Origin: an uncultured Roseburia sp.
GTDB lineage: Bacteria > Bacillota > Clostridia > Lachnospirales > Lachnospiraceae
Reading direction: 5' to 3'
DNA: 64,000 bases
Assembly (NCBI GenBank): GCA_947649645.1
Contig: CANSSP010000008.1
Span: 62,001-126,000 of the forward strand
Below are positions 46,501 through 53,577 of the stretch, one piece after another (positions within the stretch are counted from its first letter, which is position 1; every line of letters starts with the position of its first letter). The notes under the pieces were generated by a model. That model searched no databases, was not told the origin of the DNA, and worked only from the letters and a program-made list of their open reading frames with translations. The position numbers and the translations under genes were made by a program.

Positions 46501-49302
46501 CTTATCCTGTATGACCTTCTGTCCGGTGTATCTGCCTTTGCCTTCTATAATCACCCGAGGGGTTCCCGCACTCGTATTGTTTTCAAAGCGGACTGTATAA
46601 TCCGTATCCGGGATAAGGTTCGTAACCCCCGCACCCGCATGATAAATCAGCTCAATCTCCGAGTACGGCTCCTGCTTTCCTCCCGTATATTCTTTTACAA
46701 TCGGCTGTATTCCCTTCACAATTGTACTGATATCGCTGACATCAATCTTATAGATACCCGTAGCCGTCCCGCTGAAATTGCCGATACCGGTCACCTCATA
46801 CGTTCCGGTTCCCGCTGCCAGATCCTCAGATACCGACCGGATCGTAAAATCTTTATCTTTCGTCAAAAGATGATTTCGATATACTATCGTCGCTTCCGGA
46901 ACCAGATTACCGGCATCATCCCTGGACGCAGACACCATTTTATTGACGTCCGCCTCTCCGATATCTTTCGCTATAATGGAAAATGGTTTCTGTGCCGTTC
47001 CATAATAATCGTTAATTCCTGTGATAACCACACTTGGAGCCGGTGTCCCGTTTACATTCGTGCGTTCACCCACATAGCTGATCGTATAGTCCCTGTCCCT
47101 GGCAAGAACGACGTCCCCCAGTGTCACATTGATACCTGGCTGACGCTCTTCGCCTGTGTAGACGCACTCACCATTTTCCCGCACGAGTCCGTGCTCATCG
47201 TTTGTAGCCGTAAAAGAAATCTGTGCCGTTGCCAGCGATTTCGGCTCATTCAGTCTGCGCTCACCGGTATAGTTTCCAATACCGGTAAGAATAATCCTGC
47301 CGTTTTGTACACTTATCTCGTAGTCCTGGTGGATAACAAGAGCCTCTCCTCTCCCTTCATCCCGTATTTTGAGATAACTTTCCGGTTTTCCGCTCGCTGT
47401 TAACAACTTTTCATCAATTTCACAGATAACATCTTCGTGATTAATATTTTTTGTTTCAATTACAAAAGGTGCCTGAAAACTGCCGCTAAAACCTGCCACC
47501 CCTTTGATTCCCGTGATATCATACCGATAAGTCCCGGCGTTCCGGAATCCATTGCTGGCTCCCTCAATACCCGATGTATATTCCACTCCGTTGGGATCAA
47601 TATATACGAGCTCTGACTGATAATCATGCCCCTCCGCCAGTGTAAGCTCACCCAGCATAACCGTCATCACAGGATTATGCGGCTGACCGTCGTAGAGAAC
47701 TTTATTTCCCTCACTAAAGGAGACTGTAAGAGACTCCGCACTCGCAATTACATAGACATCACAGGTATATGTCTTCCCCTGATAATCCGCAGTGATCACC
47801 GTCTGTCCTGTCATGACACCGCGCACGTCTGCCTGCCAGGAACCGCTTCCTGTCACCGTCGCAATTTCCGGATTTCTGCTGGTCCAGACCACTCCCGTGC
47901 CGCCTCCGGTCGTCAGTGTCAGCGTCGCCGTCTCGCTCACGCCGATAATCATCATCGCCGGATCCATTTTTACATTGCTGGTTGTATCACGCTCGGGCAG
48001 CTTCTCCGGCTTCTCAATCCCTTCGCCGCCGATCGTCGCCGGTCCGTCTTCCGTATCCTCCGGCTCATCCGCCGGATCCTGTGTCTCCGTTGTCTCTGTT
48101 GTCTCCGTTGTTTCAGTCGCCGGCTCCGTCGGAACCTGTGTGTCGCCGACAGAAGGATCGTTCGTATCCGACGGCGTCTGCGTGCTCTCTGTTTCAGCCG
48201 GTGCCTGCGTGTCGCCGACAGAAGGATCGTTCGTATCCGACGGCGTCTGCGTGCTCTCTGTTTCAGCCGGTGCCTGCGTGTCGCCGGCCGAAGGGTCATT
48301 CGTGTCCGACGGCGTCTGCGTGTCACCGACTGACGGGTCACTCGTATCTGACGGAGCCTGTGTTTCTGTTGTGTCTGTCGCCGGCTCCGTTGGAACCTGC
48401 GTGTCGCCGGCTGGCGGCTCACTCGTATCCGGCGGCGTCTGTGTGTCCCCGCCCGACGAATCGCCCGTATCCGGCGGCGTCTGATTGTCTCCGCTTTCAG
48501 AATCTGCCGGAGGCTGTTCTCCATCCGCGGGCGGAGCCTGTTCTCCGCCTTCGTTATTTCCTCCGTCCGTAATGTCCTGCCCCGGCGGTAAAACAGCATC
48601 GTCTGCTCCTGCATCCGCCGACGGCACATCGGCCGGTGCATCAACGGGAACCTCCGGCTCCGCACTGCTCCTGGAAAAAGCAGACCTTATGCGCGTGACA
48701 ATGCTGACCTCTTCCGTCTCCACATCATACGTTATCGCCCGGATATTAAGCACACTCTGCTCCGCTGCGAGATCTTTCCATGTACCGTCTTCCTGATCAA
48801 TATAAGTTCTGCCTTCTTCCGATAATTCGTCTGCGTAAAAGGAAACGCCCTCTCCGGTAAGCGTGACAATAATCGCAAATGTCGTCCCCGGTTCCATCTC
48901 CATCAGCGAACTGTTCAGATCAATCCGGTTTGTTCCTTCTACAAGCCCATACAGCTCGTCGGAACACACAAACTTACCCAGATCCGGCGTCCCTGCCGCC
49001 GGTCTCACATAGTATGCCACGGTAGCCTTCGTCTGGCTCGCATCCGTTCCCTCTTCCACATGAAGATCAAAGGTCGCGCTCTCTAAGATCTCGGCCTCTC
49101 CGTCCTCATTCTGGCTGACTGTAAAGACTGCGGCCGCCCTGCGTGCCTTAACGATTCCGGCATCCCCGTCACCGCCGTGCTGATACAGGTGATATGTCTT
49201 TGTCTCTTCTGCCTTTACCCTCGTCGGCCACTGCACGAAGGTAACCACCAGACATATCGTCACCGCCACTGCTAAAACTCGTTTCCATACATCCTTGTAC
49301 AT
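40501..49302 (-). CDS. Giant secreted repeat protein, 2933 residues, with fibronectin type III end
   Basis: Starts at the ATG at 49302, with AAGGAG 8 bases upstream (a GTG two codons earlier is too close to it). The signal peptide is KRVLAVAVTICLVVTFVQ. Order: an N-terminal beta domain (~35-215); a Thr/Pro/Asp-rich stalk (~235-440); a Big_2-like domain with VVWTSRNPEIATVTG; then roughly 25-30 repeats of 70-85 residues of the form YTG..P..V..G...L..G.DY...Y..N...G.A.V...G.GNYTG (positions ~530-2840), resembling MBG-type Ig-like domains; finally an Fn3 domain (SISLRWSGTGVVTGFEIYRA). No LPXTG-type motif or membrane tail is visible, so how it stays on the cell is unclear. It is first in the sortase operon. 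Confidence 0.88.
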   Translation of the reverse strand: MYKDVWKRVLAVAVTICLVVTFVQWPTRVKAEETKTYHLYQHGGDGDAGIVKARRAAAVFTVSQNEDGEAEILESATFDLHVEEGTDASQTKATVAYYVRPAAGTPDLGKFVCSDELYGLVEGTNRIDLNSSLMEMEPGTTFAIIVTLTGEGVSFYADELSEEGRTYIDQEDGTWKDLAAEQSVLNIRAITYDVETEEVSIVTRIRSAFSRSSAEPEVPVDAPADVPSADAGADDAVLPPGQDITDGGNNEGGEQAPPADGEQPPADSESGDNQTPPDTGDSSGGDTQTPPDTSEPPAGDTQVPTEPATDTTETQAPSDTSDPSVGDTQTPSDTNDPSAGDTQAPAETESTQTPSDTNDPSVGDTQAPAETESTQTPSDTNDPSVGDTQVPTEPATETTETTETTETQDPADEPEDTEDGPATIGGEGIEKPEKLPERDTTSNVKMDPAMMIIGVSETATLTLTTGGGTGVVWTSRNPEIATVTGSGSWQADVRGVMTGQTVITADYQGKTYTCDVYVIASAESLTVSFSEGNKVLYDGQPHNPVMTVMLGELTLAEGHDYQSELVYIDPNGVEYTSGIEGASNGFRNAGTYRYDITGIKGVAGFSGSFQAPFVIETKNINHEDVICEIDEKLLTASGKPESYLKIRDEGRGEALVIHQDYEISVQNGRIILTGIGNYTGERRLNEPKSLATAQISFTATNDEHGLVRENGECVYTGEERQPGINVTLGDVVLARDRDYTISYVGERTNVNGTPAPSVVITGINDYYGTAQKPFSIIAKDIGEADVNKMVSASRDDAGNLVPEATIVYRNHLLTKDKDFTIRSVSEDLAAGTGTYEVTGIGNFSGTATGIYKIDVSDISTIVKGIQPIVKEYTGGKQEPYSEIELIYHAGAGVTNLIPDTDYTVRFENNTSAGTPRVIIEGKGRYTGQKVIQDKNAFEIKPVDFATSTDIKVSPASGGSIFYSPVDGEMVQKVEVTFRTNADPSGSITLAEGTDYTITRGANAGLGKKTITITGQGNFVNDKILEYTIVPCELREASLAGKIKVEITHPELPYGSRPEDAGIRVYYVADNGGLHELTEGSKGESGKDFYIEYQPKDATRGPVRAEIHGMNNYTGALLADFEISGTAIEDCSVSVDPSTQGLVNGYQNGAGLYMAMLWLGDGDGKLKIIVKDPSGAVLTEGDDYKLSYENYSQMSKRGTYAKVKITGQGKYFGEKTYGYLIAKELDGCTINLPDEKPEYTGQKVTLSGVDVRVGGILNGWLGDKLQEGEDYNLVYQDNIDVNGVNGSNPIVEVDAVEFKYLPTKNGCFVYRNTVKAQKPFTIKPADLKLAELKRSIVKDYDGVPVKLTGNDVYLSFGGRMLVEGTDYEFQDTTYSQNNGVNKENEYASVKIAGKNNFDRWKEIEFKIIAKESEELSSYIVEKAFYNGGKEVRPDVTVHVRVGNTVQKLTPGTDYDLEYHNNVNVGDEATVTITGKGAYSYLSHEEPFEIQPQKLYEKGNGTGTSVTGVDKTGSVYTSQPIIQTGIKVQFGFENNNTQTLREGKDYTLEYRDNVNAGTAYLRVKGLGNYTGVYEEPFEIQKKSLQDTDIKLDPLSTQGENIDGTAVRPPVTIKYQYGTGKEDVYLLQSPTDYTVEYENNFSITNSDDEKDWAKVIITASDVNFKDGLEARFKIGINIGDPNKVQIVYDDSNKPYTGVQYTPPVTLYRVKNGSTDKPLKEGKDYKVTYGENINAGIGIIKIEGMGLYGGIVEKYFTIDKINIEEVNAKLYIDHFGTLIGDGSYSAEYTGHGITPELKLFVGTTPVDNLLEEFSINWGNNIDRGEVLFELVALNKNYTGKLDVNNTGGAAKFTIRPRNIGYGEELAAGFSMDVIQPQPLENGKAEPVPKIYFKGVDGETGISRLLVKDTDFICAKYERNTYVNAKASVTVQGINNYEGEVIIYFEIKDSINNAIVEMPGTLDFLDERGNERNENAIHKLIEDDLHVYLKNADGSKGKEVPKADYEVSYGVYNGVGPLLVTVTPKKTSSLTGEYKGYVHIWGELTSADKDIEIKIDDQEYTGGQLRPVPVVTFHGKTLMAGSHFTVTYGPNIGPGQAGTVGGGTVTIEGNEEFCFKGVMSANFNIVMMQKPFTIEGVKDSYKFRGEPICPTAPDVIVRTSNKVLVQNVDYILTYGENMYANTDNAYVRAEGIGAYGNSYSNDVKFTIQPLDVGELIVKEGDHEGITDKEYTGSTIYPENLSVWYREGSKEYRMDRNGWCTIQPLATADNVSAGVGTLILDGDGQNIVGRREITFKIIGRTLKPEGVEIVGNGFTYNGQEHRPAVIVRDGDVILDNEIDYTVSYKDNVNAGTATVIVTGNGNYSGKVEKTFQIARYNFSNDAQILLPNGYDYPFMGTGGVKPPMVVQLTSNQNILAETTDYTVSYSNNTAYSGTARITITGQGNYTGTATQTFNITRHDIAAEDVIVEPIPNQGFTGYEIVPEITITCGEYGLQKNRDYELEFPDGNVNIGNVRVIIRGKNGFTNFREEVFYIGYDLKNAEVIGLKKSYPYTGEKYELGTPGLGITGVRMGDLVLATTSYKLEYAAGSNGISAGEQVLVLTGQGEYGGSVEKTFEITPKNIRDEDVVMEGFVDDMPYEANITQKITLRWGNITLKEGEDRDYTMVCERSNKPGIWTMTLQGVGNYTGTITKNFSVDQKDISDAEVKNISSIYTYTGEPIIPEIEVLLGGRRLVEGRDYRVVGIQDNVNAGTAKIWLEGIGNYTGECEVTFQIDRKSVQNVSVSSIGTQVYTGLDIEPAVSVSDGGRGLAMGVDYSVVYADNRKPGTGSAIVTGQGNYTATKSIPFNIRPGSVTNIAVTATTSTSISLRWSGTGVVTGFEIYRAGDDGSYVRIGRRRVLEDYTDTQLTAGKNYYYKVRAYLVTDGEVYYSEFSPVAQGRI
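48121..48480 (-). repeat. 69-bp and shorter tandem repeats coding for the Thr/Pro stalk
   Basis: A 69-bp unit (23 residues, with the words SDTNDPSVGDTQAP and AETESTQTP) occurs twice almost without change, at about 48173-48241 and 48242-48310. Degenerate copies of the DTQxPxDTxxPxxGD theme continue to 48480. The array probably varies in copy number. Confidence 0.75.
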
Positions 49303-49308
49303 AAGCAC

Positions 49309-49705
49309 ATCTCCTTGTTCCGCATCTTTCTCGGAAAACTGCTATAATCTTTATCGTAGACAATTCCTTATCTCTTATATCGTCATACTTTACTAAGGTG
49401 TTAACCACTTTTTCTGATTTTTTATGAACATCCACCATTTTTTCCACGAAAAGGGCCCCGGGACAACCGGGCTTCCACGCGCCGGCCACTCTCCTCTGCA
49501 TCTATGCACTCCCATCCGGAAAACGTATGACCCTGACAGGAAACAAAAGACATCTGCCGAAAGCAGATGTCCCATAAATAAAGAAACCGCTAAAACCTCA
49601 TCCGGACTGACTTTAAAAAAATTAAAAAAATGAATTTTTCTCCATAACTTTTTTCTTTTCTGTTATACTCCATAAAAAATCCGACATGAAAGGAAAATCA
49701 GTTAT
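49309..49705 (-). other. Long intergenic leader of the giant protein gene with two hairpins
   Basis: This 397-base region holds two stem-loops on the minus strand. One is GACATCTGC with GCAGATGTC (49549-49557 and 49563-49571), followed by TTTTGTTT, a likely terminator of the upstream response regulator transcript. The other is GCCCGG with CCGGGGC (49455-49472, one bulge), followed by CCTTTT, about 150 bases before the giant gene start. I found no clear promoter and no riboswitch I can name. The second hairpin could attenuate expression of the operon. Confidence 0.45.
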
Positions 49706-49855
49706 ATGAGCACAACAGAATCTATTATTGCCATACTTGGAGCCGTCGTTGTCGCAGGAGGCTTCCTCTATGGAATCCACGACACCTACTTTCAGAAAAA
49801 AAACTCTGACCTCAGCTCTGACAAAGACAGTCCGTCCCACAATCGGCCACATTAG
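49706..49855 (+). CDS. 49-residue single-span membrane peptide (tentative)
   Basis: A short frame encoding 49 residues: a hydrophobic helix at 7-23 (IIAILGAVVVAGGFLYG), then a polar Lys/Ser/Asp-rich tail (QKKNSDLSSDKDSP). AAAGGA lies 13 bases before the ATG, which is far, and a TATACT -10 box sits at 49664-49669 without a good -35. The last 44 bases overlap the end of the response regulator gene on the other strand. The topology is sensible for a small membrane protein, but the expression signals are weak. Confidence 0.45.
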   Translation: MSTTESIIAILGAVVVAGGFLYGIHDTYFQKKNSDLSSDKDSPSHNRPH

Positions 49856-50558
49856 ACCGGCTCTCCAGCATACGATAACCGACCCTGGGGATTGTAATGA
49901 TGTATTCCGGCTTCATCGGAACCGCCTCAATTTTTTTGCGGATATTTGTCATATTTACCCGCAGAATCCTGCTGCCGCTGCTGGCATACGGTCCCCAGAT
50001 CCTCTCAAGCAGCATCTGATATGTAACAACAGCACCGGAATTTGCCGCCAGACACTCTAAAATCCGGTACTCAACCGGCGAAAAATGTACTTCTTCCCCT
50101 CCAAGCTTCACCCTGCGCCTGTTGAAATCTATTTCCAGCGCGCCTGCATGGTACAGCGCCTTCTTTCCGCCCGGAATCCGCCTTCGCAGGACCGTATAAA
50201 TCCGGGCCGCCAGCTCGTCTTCGTGAAACGGCTTTACAACATAATCATCCGCTCCTCCATAAAGAGCTCCTACCTTTTCTTTACAGCTCCCCTGTTCCGA
50301 AATTATAACAATCGGACTCTCTGTCCACTCCCTGAACCACCGGATCAGCTTCATTCCTTCCATGTCCTTCAGCTTAAGATCCATCAGAATCAGATCGGGA
50401 CATAAACTGGCGCTCATCTCCATTCCTTCTTTCCCGCTTCTGGCAGCATAAATCCGGTAGCGCTCCCTTGCAAACCGGGTGCGAAGCAGATAAAAAATCT
50501 GTTCGTCTTCGTCAATCAACAATATTTTAGCTCTGTCTCCTGCTCTGTTTTCCTGCAT
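49812..50558 (-). CDS. OmpR/PhoB family response regulator
   Basis: Protein of 248 residues. The receiver domain (1-125) has the acidic pair in LLIDEDEQIF, the phospho-acceptor Asp near residue 60 in LILMDLKLKD, the Thr/Ser position replaced by Ser in VIISEQG, and the conserved Lys in VVKPF. The C-terminal winged helix (~135-235) has FSPVEYRILECLAANSG and RVNMTNIRKKIE, with the KdpE/PhoB-like end YIITIPRVGYRM. No histidine kinase is encoded next to it. It overlaps the membrane protein gene upstream by 43 bases and has its own AGGAGG site, so the two are co-expressed. Confidence 0.9.
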   Translation of the reverse strand: MQENRAGDRAKILLIDEDEQIFYLLRTRFARERYRIYAARSGKEGMEMSASLCPDLILMDLKLKDMEGMKLIRWFREWTESPIVIISEQGSCKEKVGALYGGADDYVVKPFHEDELAARIYTVLRRRIPGGKKALYHAGALEIDFNRRRVKLGGEEVHFSPVEYRILECLAANSGAVVTYQMLLERIWGPYASSGSRILRVNMTNIRKKIEAVPMKPEYIITIPRVGYRMLESRSNVADCGTDCLCQS

Positions 50559-51025
50559 TTTAAATGCCTCCTGTCATATGCAATGTATTCTTCATTCCAT
50601 ATTACAGATGCATTTTCTTTTTCCCCGTCCGCACAGTGAATATAGTCAACCTCCTGCCATAACTTTATTACATGCACACCAAACCGGCGGACCACCGCGC
50701 GGAAAACCGCATCCGGAAGCAGATACAAATCTGCAACAACCGCAAGATAACGGTAAAGCTGATAACGCCCCTGTCCGGGCTGTTTCCCTGTTCCCGTTTC
50801 CAGCAGCCGCGGCAATACCAGATTTTCCGCCTCATCCGGAAATTTATATTCCGACGAAGGCGTTTCGGAAGGCCGGATGAGTTGTTGACACCATCTGCCC
50901 GGAACATCCGGACGACGCGCTGCCATCTCTTCCAACAGACCGGTCTGCATAAACGAAACAAAAATCAGTCCTGTAACCAGAAACAGCAGCCACTTTTTTC
51001 TATATAAAGAGTATATCTCATCCAC
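50516..51025 (-). CDS. Unknown single-span membrane protein next to the response regulator
   Basis: I do not recognise this protein. From a GTG start at 51025 (GGAGG 5 bases upstream) it has 169 residues. A short basic start is followed by one membrane helix (KWLLFLVTGLIFVSFMQTGLL), then a polar, probably extracellular region with a Pro-rich part (RPDVPGRW, PSETPSSEYKFPDE) and a helical C-terminus (LYRYLAVVADLYLLPDAVFRAVVRRFG). A GTG at 51082 that overlaps the GGDEF stop is an alternative start. Its end overlaps the response regulator start by 43 bases. With a receiver but no kinase nearby, a sensory or modulating role is possible, but this is only inferred from position. Confidence 0.6.
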   Translation of the reverse strand: MDEIYSLYRKKWLLFLVTGLIFVSFMQTGLLEEMAARRPDVPGRWCQQLIRPSETPSSEYKFPDEAENLVLPRLLETGTGKQPGQGRYQLYRYLAVVADLYLLPDAVFRAVVRRFGVHVIKLWQEVDYIHCADGEKENASVIWNEEYIAYDRRHLKCRKTEQETELKYC

Positions 51026-51078
51026 ACCTCCCTCCTTCGTTCCGCCACTCTGCAGCACTGCCGGATTCACTCTCATGT

Positions 51079-52227
51079 TCACGTCCTGCCGGAGCGCTGC
51101 CGTTTCTGCCAGTACATATGTTCATCCGCCTTTTCCAGCGCCTCTCTGGTACTGTGCATCACTCCGCGTTCGTACGCCGCACACCCCACACTGACCGTAA
51201 TCTCCCAAGGCCTCCCGTCTGCCCATTCGATCTTTCTTATCGACTCCTTTAACCGGTTTATCATTGCCCAGACTTCCTGCGGTTCTTCACATCTGATCAC
51301 AATCACAAACTCATCCCCTCCATATCGGGCCAGAAATGCTCTCGTATTACCGAAAACCACCTTAATCTGCGCTGCCACTTCCCTTAAGACTTCATCACCC
51401 GTGATATGGCCAAACGTGTCGTTGATCTCTTTAAATTTGTTGACATCCATTAAGATAAAATAACTTCCCTCTGCTTCCGCCGCCTGTTCATCCAGTGTCT
51501 GCAGGTACTGATCCAGCCTGCGCCTGTTATTAAGCCCCGTGAGGCCGTCCCGCGTCACCTGTTCACGCTGGGCATTAAAGTAAATCATCAAAAGAGATGC
51601 GGCAGTGAACGGCAATGCCAGATCCATTCCATAAAAACACAGCTGCAGGCAGCTGCCTGCAAACGGTAATATGATAAAAGCCGCAAGCATCCGCAGCTGC
51701 TGCCTGCGCTCCGATGTGTGCTCCGCCCTGCTTCTGTTAAACGCCATCACGGACGCCACCGCCAGATATCCGGCAGGCACAACCGTCTGGATCCAGAATA
51801 TCGGACCACGCATATAGCGATTGTGCGCATCCAGATAAAACAACATATGATGCCACGGATCCGACAGAAGCACCGCCAGAAAAGCAAGCAATGGTATCGC
51901 GGGGATAAATGCCTTTCTTCTGCACTGCCCGATCCCGTTCTGCATAAAATCATATGCATACAGATACCACAAATATGAAGCAAAACATACCGCTCCCGAA
52001 TTGACGATGTTTAATATCCACAACAGACATGTCATCCCCCGCGCCAGATTTCCGTTCATCACCCATGCGCCGGTGTCTACAATCATAATGCCCGCAAGCA
52101 GAACCATAAGAAATCTGAGTGTACGGTTTCGCCATGAACGGGTGAGTATCCTGCGTGTATTCAGACGCATCATAATGAGCACCGTAATCGGTATGAAATT
52201 AATCTGCAGATAAATCCCTGGGCCCAC
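51079..52227 (-). CDS. Membrane diguanylate cyclase (GGDEF), first of a tandem pair
   Basis: Protein of 382 residues from a GTG start with GGAGG 6 bases upstream. Residues 1-220 hold about six or seven membrane helices that match no named sensor module I know. The GGDEF domain starts at DGLTGLNNRRRLDQYL (227-242), has the metal site DVNKFKEINDTFGH and the active-site motif RYGGDEF (301-307), and ends with a normal ITVSVGCAAYE strand. The product-inhibition site RxxD five residues before GGDEF is not present (the sequence there is RAFLARYGG). It should make c-di-GMP from two GTP. It lies 18 bases after its paralogue. Confidence 0.9.
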   Translation of the reverse strand: MGPGIYLQINFIPITVLIMMRLNTRRILTRSWRNRTLRFLMVLLAGIMIVDTGAWVMNGNLARGMTCLLWILNIVNSGAVCFASYLWYLYAYDFMQNGIGQCRRKAFIPAIPLLAFLAVLLSDPWHHMLFYLDAHNRYMRGPIFWIQTVVPAGYLAVASVMAFNRSRAEHTSERRQQLRMLAAFIILPFAGSCLQLCFYGMDLALPFTAASLLMIYFNAQREQVTRDGLTGLNNRRRLDQYLQTLDEQAAEAEGSYFILMDVNKFKEINDTFGHITGDEVLREVAAQIKVVFGNTRAFLARYGGDEFVIVIRCEEPQEVWAMINRLKESIRKIEWADGRPWEITVSVGCAAYERGVMHSTREALEKADEHMYWQKRQRSGRT

Positions 52228-52244
52228 ACAATCCCTCCTTTCCT

Positions 52245-53411
52245 TTACCCGTTTTCAAGTATCTTTTTCTCTTTTTTTCCCATTTTATGCTCATACATCC
52301 GTTCGTCTGCCTTTTTGATCAGCTCTTCCAGACTTCCGCTCTCATTTTCACTCCACATCGCACAGCCGATGCTCAGCGAGAGGTGGTATGGCTTATTTCC
52401 TTCCTTATTATATTGCTCCGCTTCCTCATTCAGACGGCGCATCATTCCCCCGGCATCTTCGATATTTTTCCAGTTTCCCACTACGGAAAACTCATCCCCT
52501 CCATATCGTGCCAGAAATACAGGCTCCCGTTGTGCGGCATGTCTTAAAATATCAGCCGTCTCACAGAGCGCTCTGTCCCCGGCTGCATGTCCGAATCTGT
52601 CATTAATGCTTTTAAAATCATCTACATCCATCATCAGAATACCCCATTCCTGCCCACTTCCCTGCTCAATCTTTTTGTGGAGATAACGGTCAAACTCTCT
52701 TCGGTTGTTCAGACCCGTGAGCCCATCCATCGTGATCTTCTGATTCTGCGTATTAATATAGACAAATAAAACTGAAACCGACATACAGGGAATCCCGATC
52801 CACCAGTCTTCCCAGAAATGATCTGTCAGAATACCCACAAGCGAAAAAACAGAAAAAAAACGCAGAAATTCACACTCCTGTCTCCGCTCCCTCGAAGTGT
52901 CCCTCCGGCCGGCAGCCGTCACCAGAATCGCCCCTGCAAGGAGCAGAATAATATCAACACATTCCGGAATCCAGTAAAACGGTTCTCTCTGATACAGGCG
53001 ATCGGGACCAATGGAAAAAATCAGATGCGTCCACGGCGAAGCCGCAATCACTACCGCATACACAATAAACAGCACCGCCAGAATCCACGACACCGCTTTT
53101 ATATCCTTCTGCCGATGCTCGCCATAAAGCCGGAAACACAGATACAGAATCCAGCACCCAAAGACAGATACCCGGAGAAGAGCCTCCATTATCTGTACCA
53201 CCCAGGGAAGGACTGGCGACACTGGCCAGGACCAGTCTGCAAGACTCCATCCAAATGTATCTACAGCCATAATACATATTGTCAGTAAAACCAGTCTGTT
53301 AAAAATCTGCTTTTCTTTTATCAGCTTCCCCTTTTTTCGATTGTCAAAATATAAAATCAGCAACATACTCATCGGAAAAAGATGAATGCTCAGATGCGTC
53401 AACGTTGTCAT
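52245..53411 (-). CDS. Membrane diguanylate cyclase (GGDEF), second of a tandem pair
   Basis: Protein of 388 residues with the same plan as its neighbour: membrane helices to ~220, then a GGDEF domain opened by MDGLTGLNNRREFDRYL, with MDVDDFKSINDRFGHAAGD and the active site RYGGDEF (302-308). The membrane parts of the two proteins share landmarks (DTFGWSLADW versus DTGAWVMNGN, and SPWTHLIFSI versus DPWHHMLFYL), so the pair arose by duplication. An RxxD inhibitory site is absent here too. It has a good promoter at 53438-53466 and a GAGGA ribosome site, so it is the first gene of the GGDEF-GGDEF-membrane protein-response regulator operon. Confidence 0.9.
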   Translation of the reverse strand: MTTLTHLSIHLFPMSMLLILYFDNRKKGKLIKEKQIFNRLVLLTICIMAVDTFGWSLADWSWPVSPVLPWVVQIMEALLRVSVFGCWILYLCFRLYGEHRQKDIKAVSWILAVLFIVYAVVIAASPWTHLIFSIGPDRLYQREPFYWIPECVDIILLLAGAILVTAAGRRDTSRERRQECEFLRFFSVFSLVGILTDHFWEDWWIGIPCMSVSVLFVYINTQNQKITMDGLTGLNNRREFDRYLHKKIEQGSGQEWGILMMDVDDFKSINDRFGHAAGDRALCETADILRHAAQREPVFLARYGGDEFSVVGNWKNIEDAGGMMRRLNEEAEQYNKEGNKPYHLSLSIGCAMWSENESGSLEELIKKADERMYEHKMGKKEKKILENG

Positions 53412-53437
53412 ATCTTTTCCTCACATACTTTTTTCCT

Positions 53438-53466
53438 ATTATAGCACTTTCATTTTATTTTGTCAG
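53438..53466 (-). promoter_or_regulatory. Promoter of the GGDEF-response regulator operon
   Basis: CTGACA (53461-53466) and a perfect TATAAT (53438-53443) on the minus strand are 17 bases apart. The leader before 53411 is only about 20 bases. Confidence 0.75.
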
Positions 53467-53577
53467 TAATGTTCCGCCGTATCGGAAAGAAAAAACCATT
53501 TTTTTGTATAGAGAAAAGCAGGCCGCCTTTCCTTTTCGTCAGATATATGCCATAATAAGATCCGAAAGGGAGTCGAA

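Noticed and set aside
45982-47403. 473-codon plus-strand open frame inside the giant surface gene
   Set aside because: It is antisense to conserved Ig-like repeats, lacks start signals, and its text is low-quality (Arg/Ile/Cys-rich) as expected from shadow frames.
47970-48665. Arg-rich 231-codon frame on the minus strand over the Thr/Pro stalk
   Set aside because: Same strand but another frame of the repetitive stalk; no ribosome site; composition explained by the repeats.
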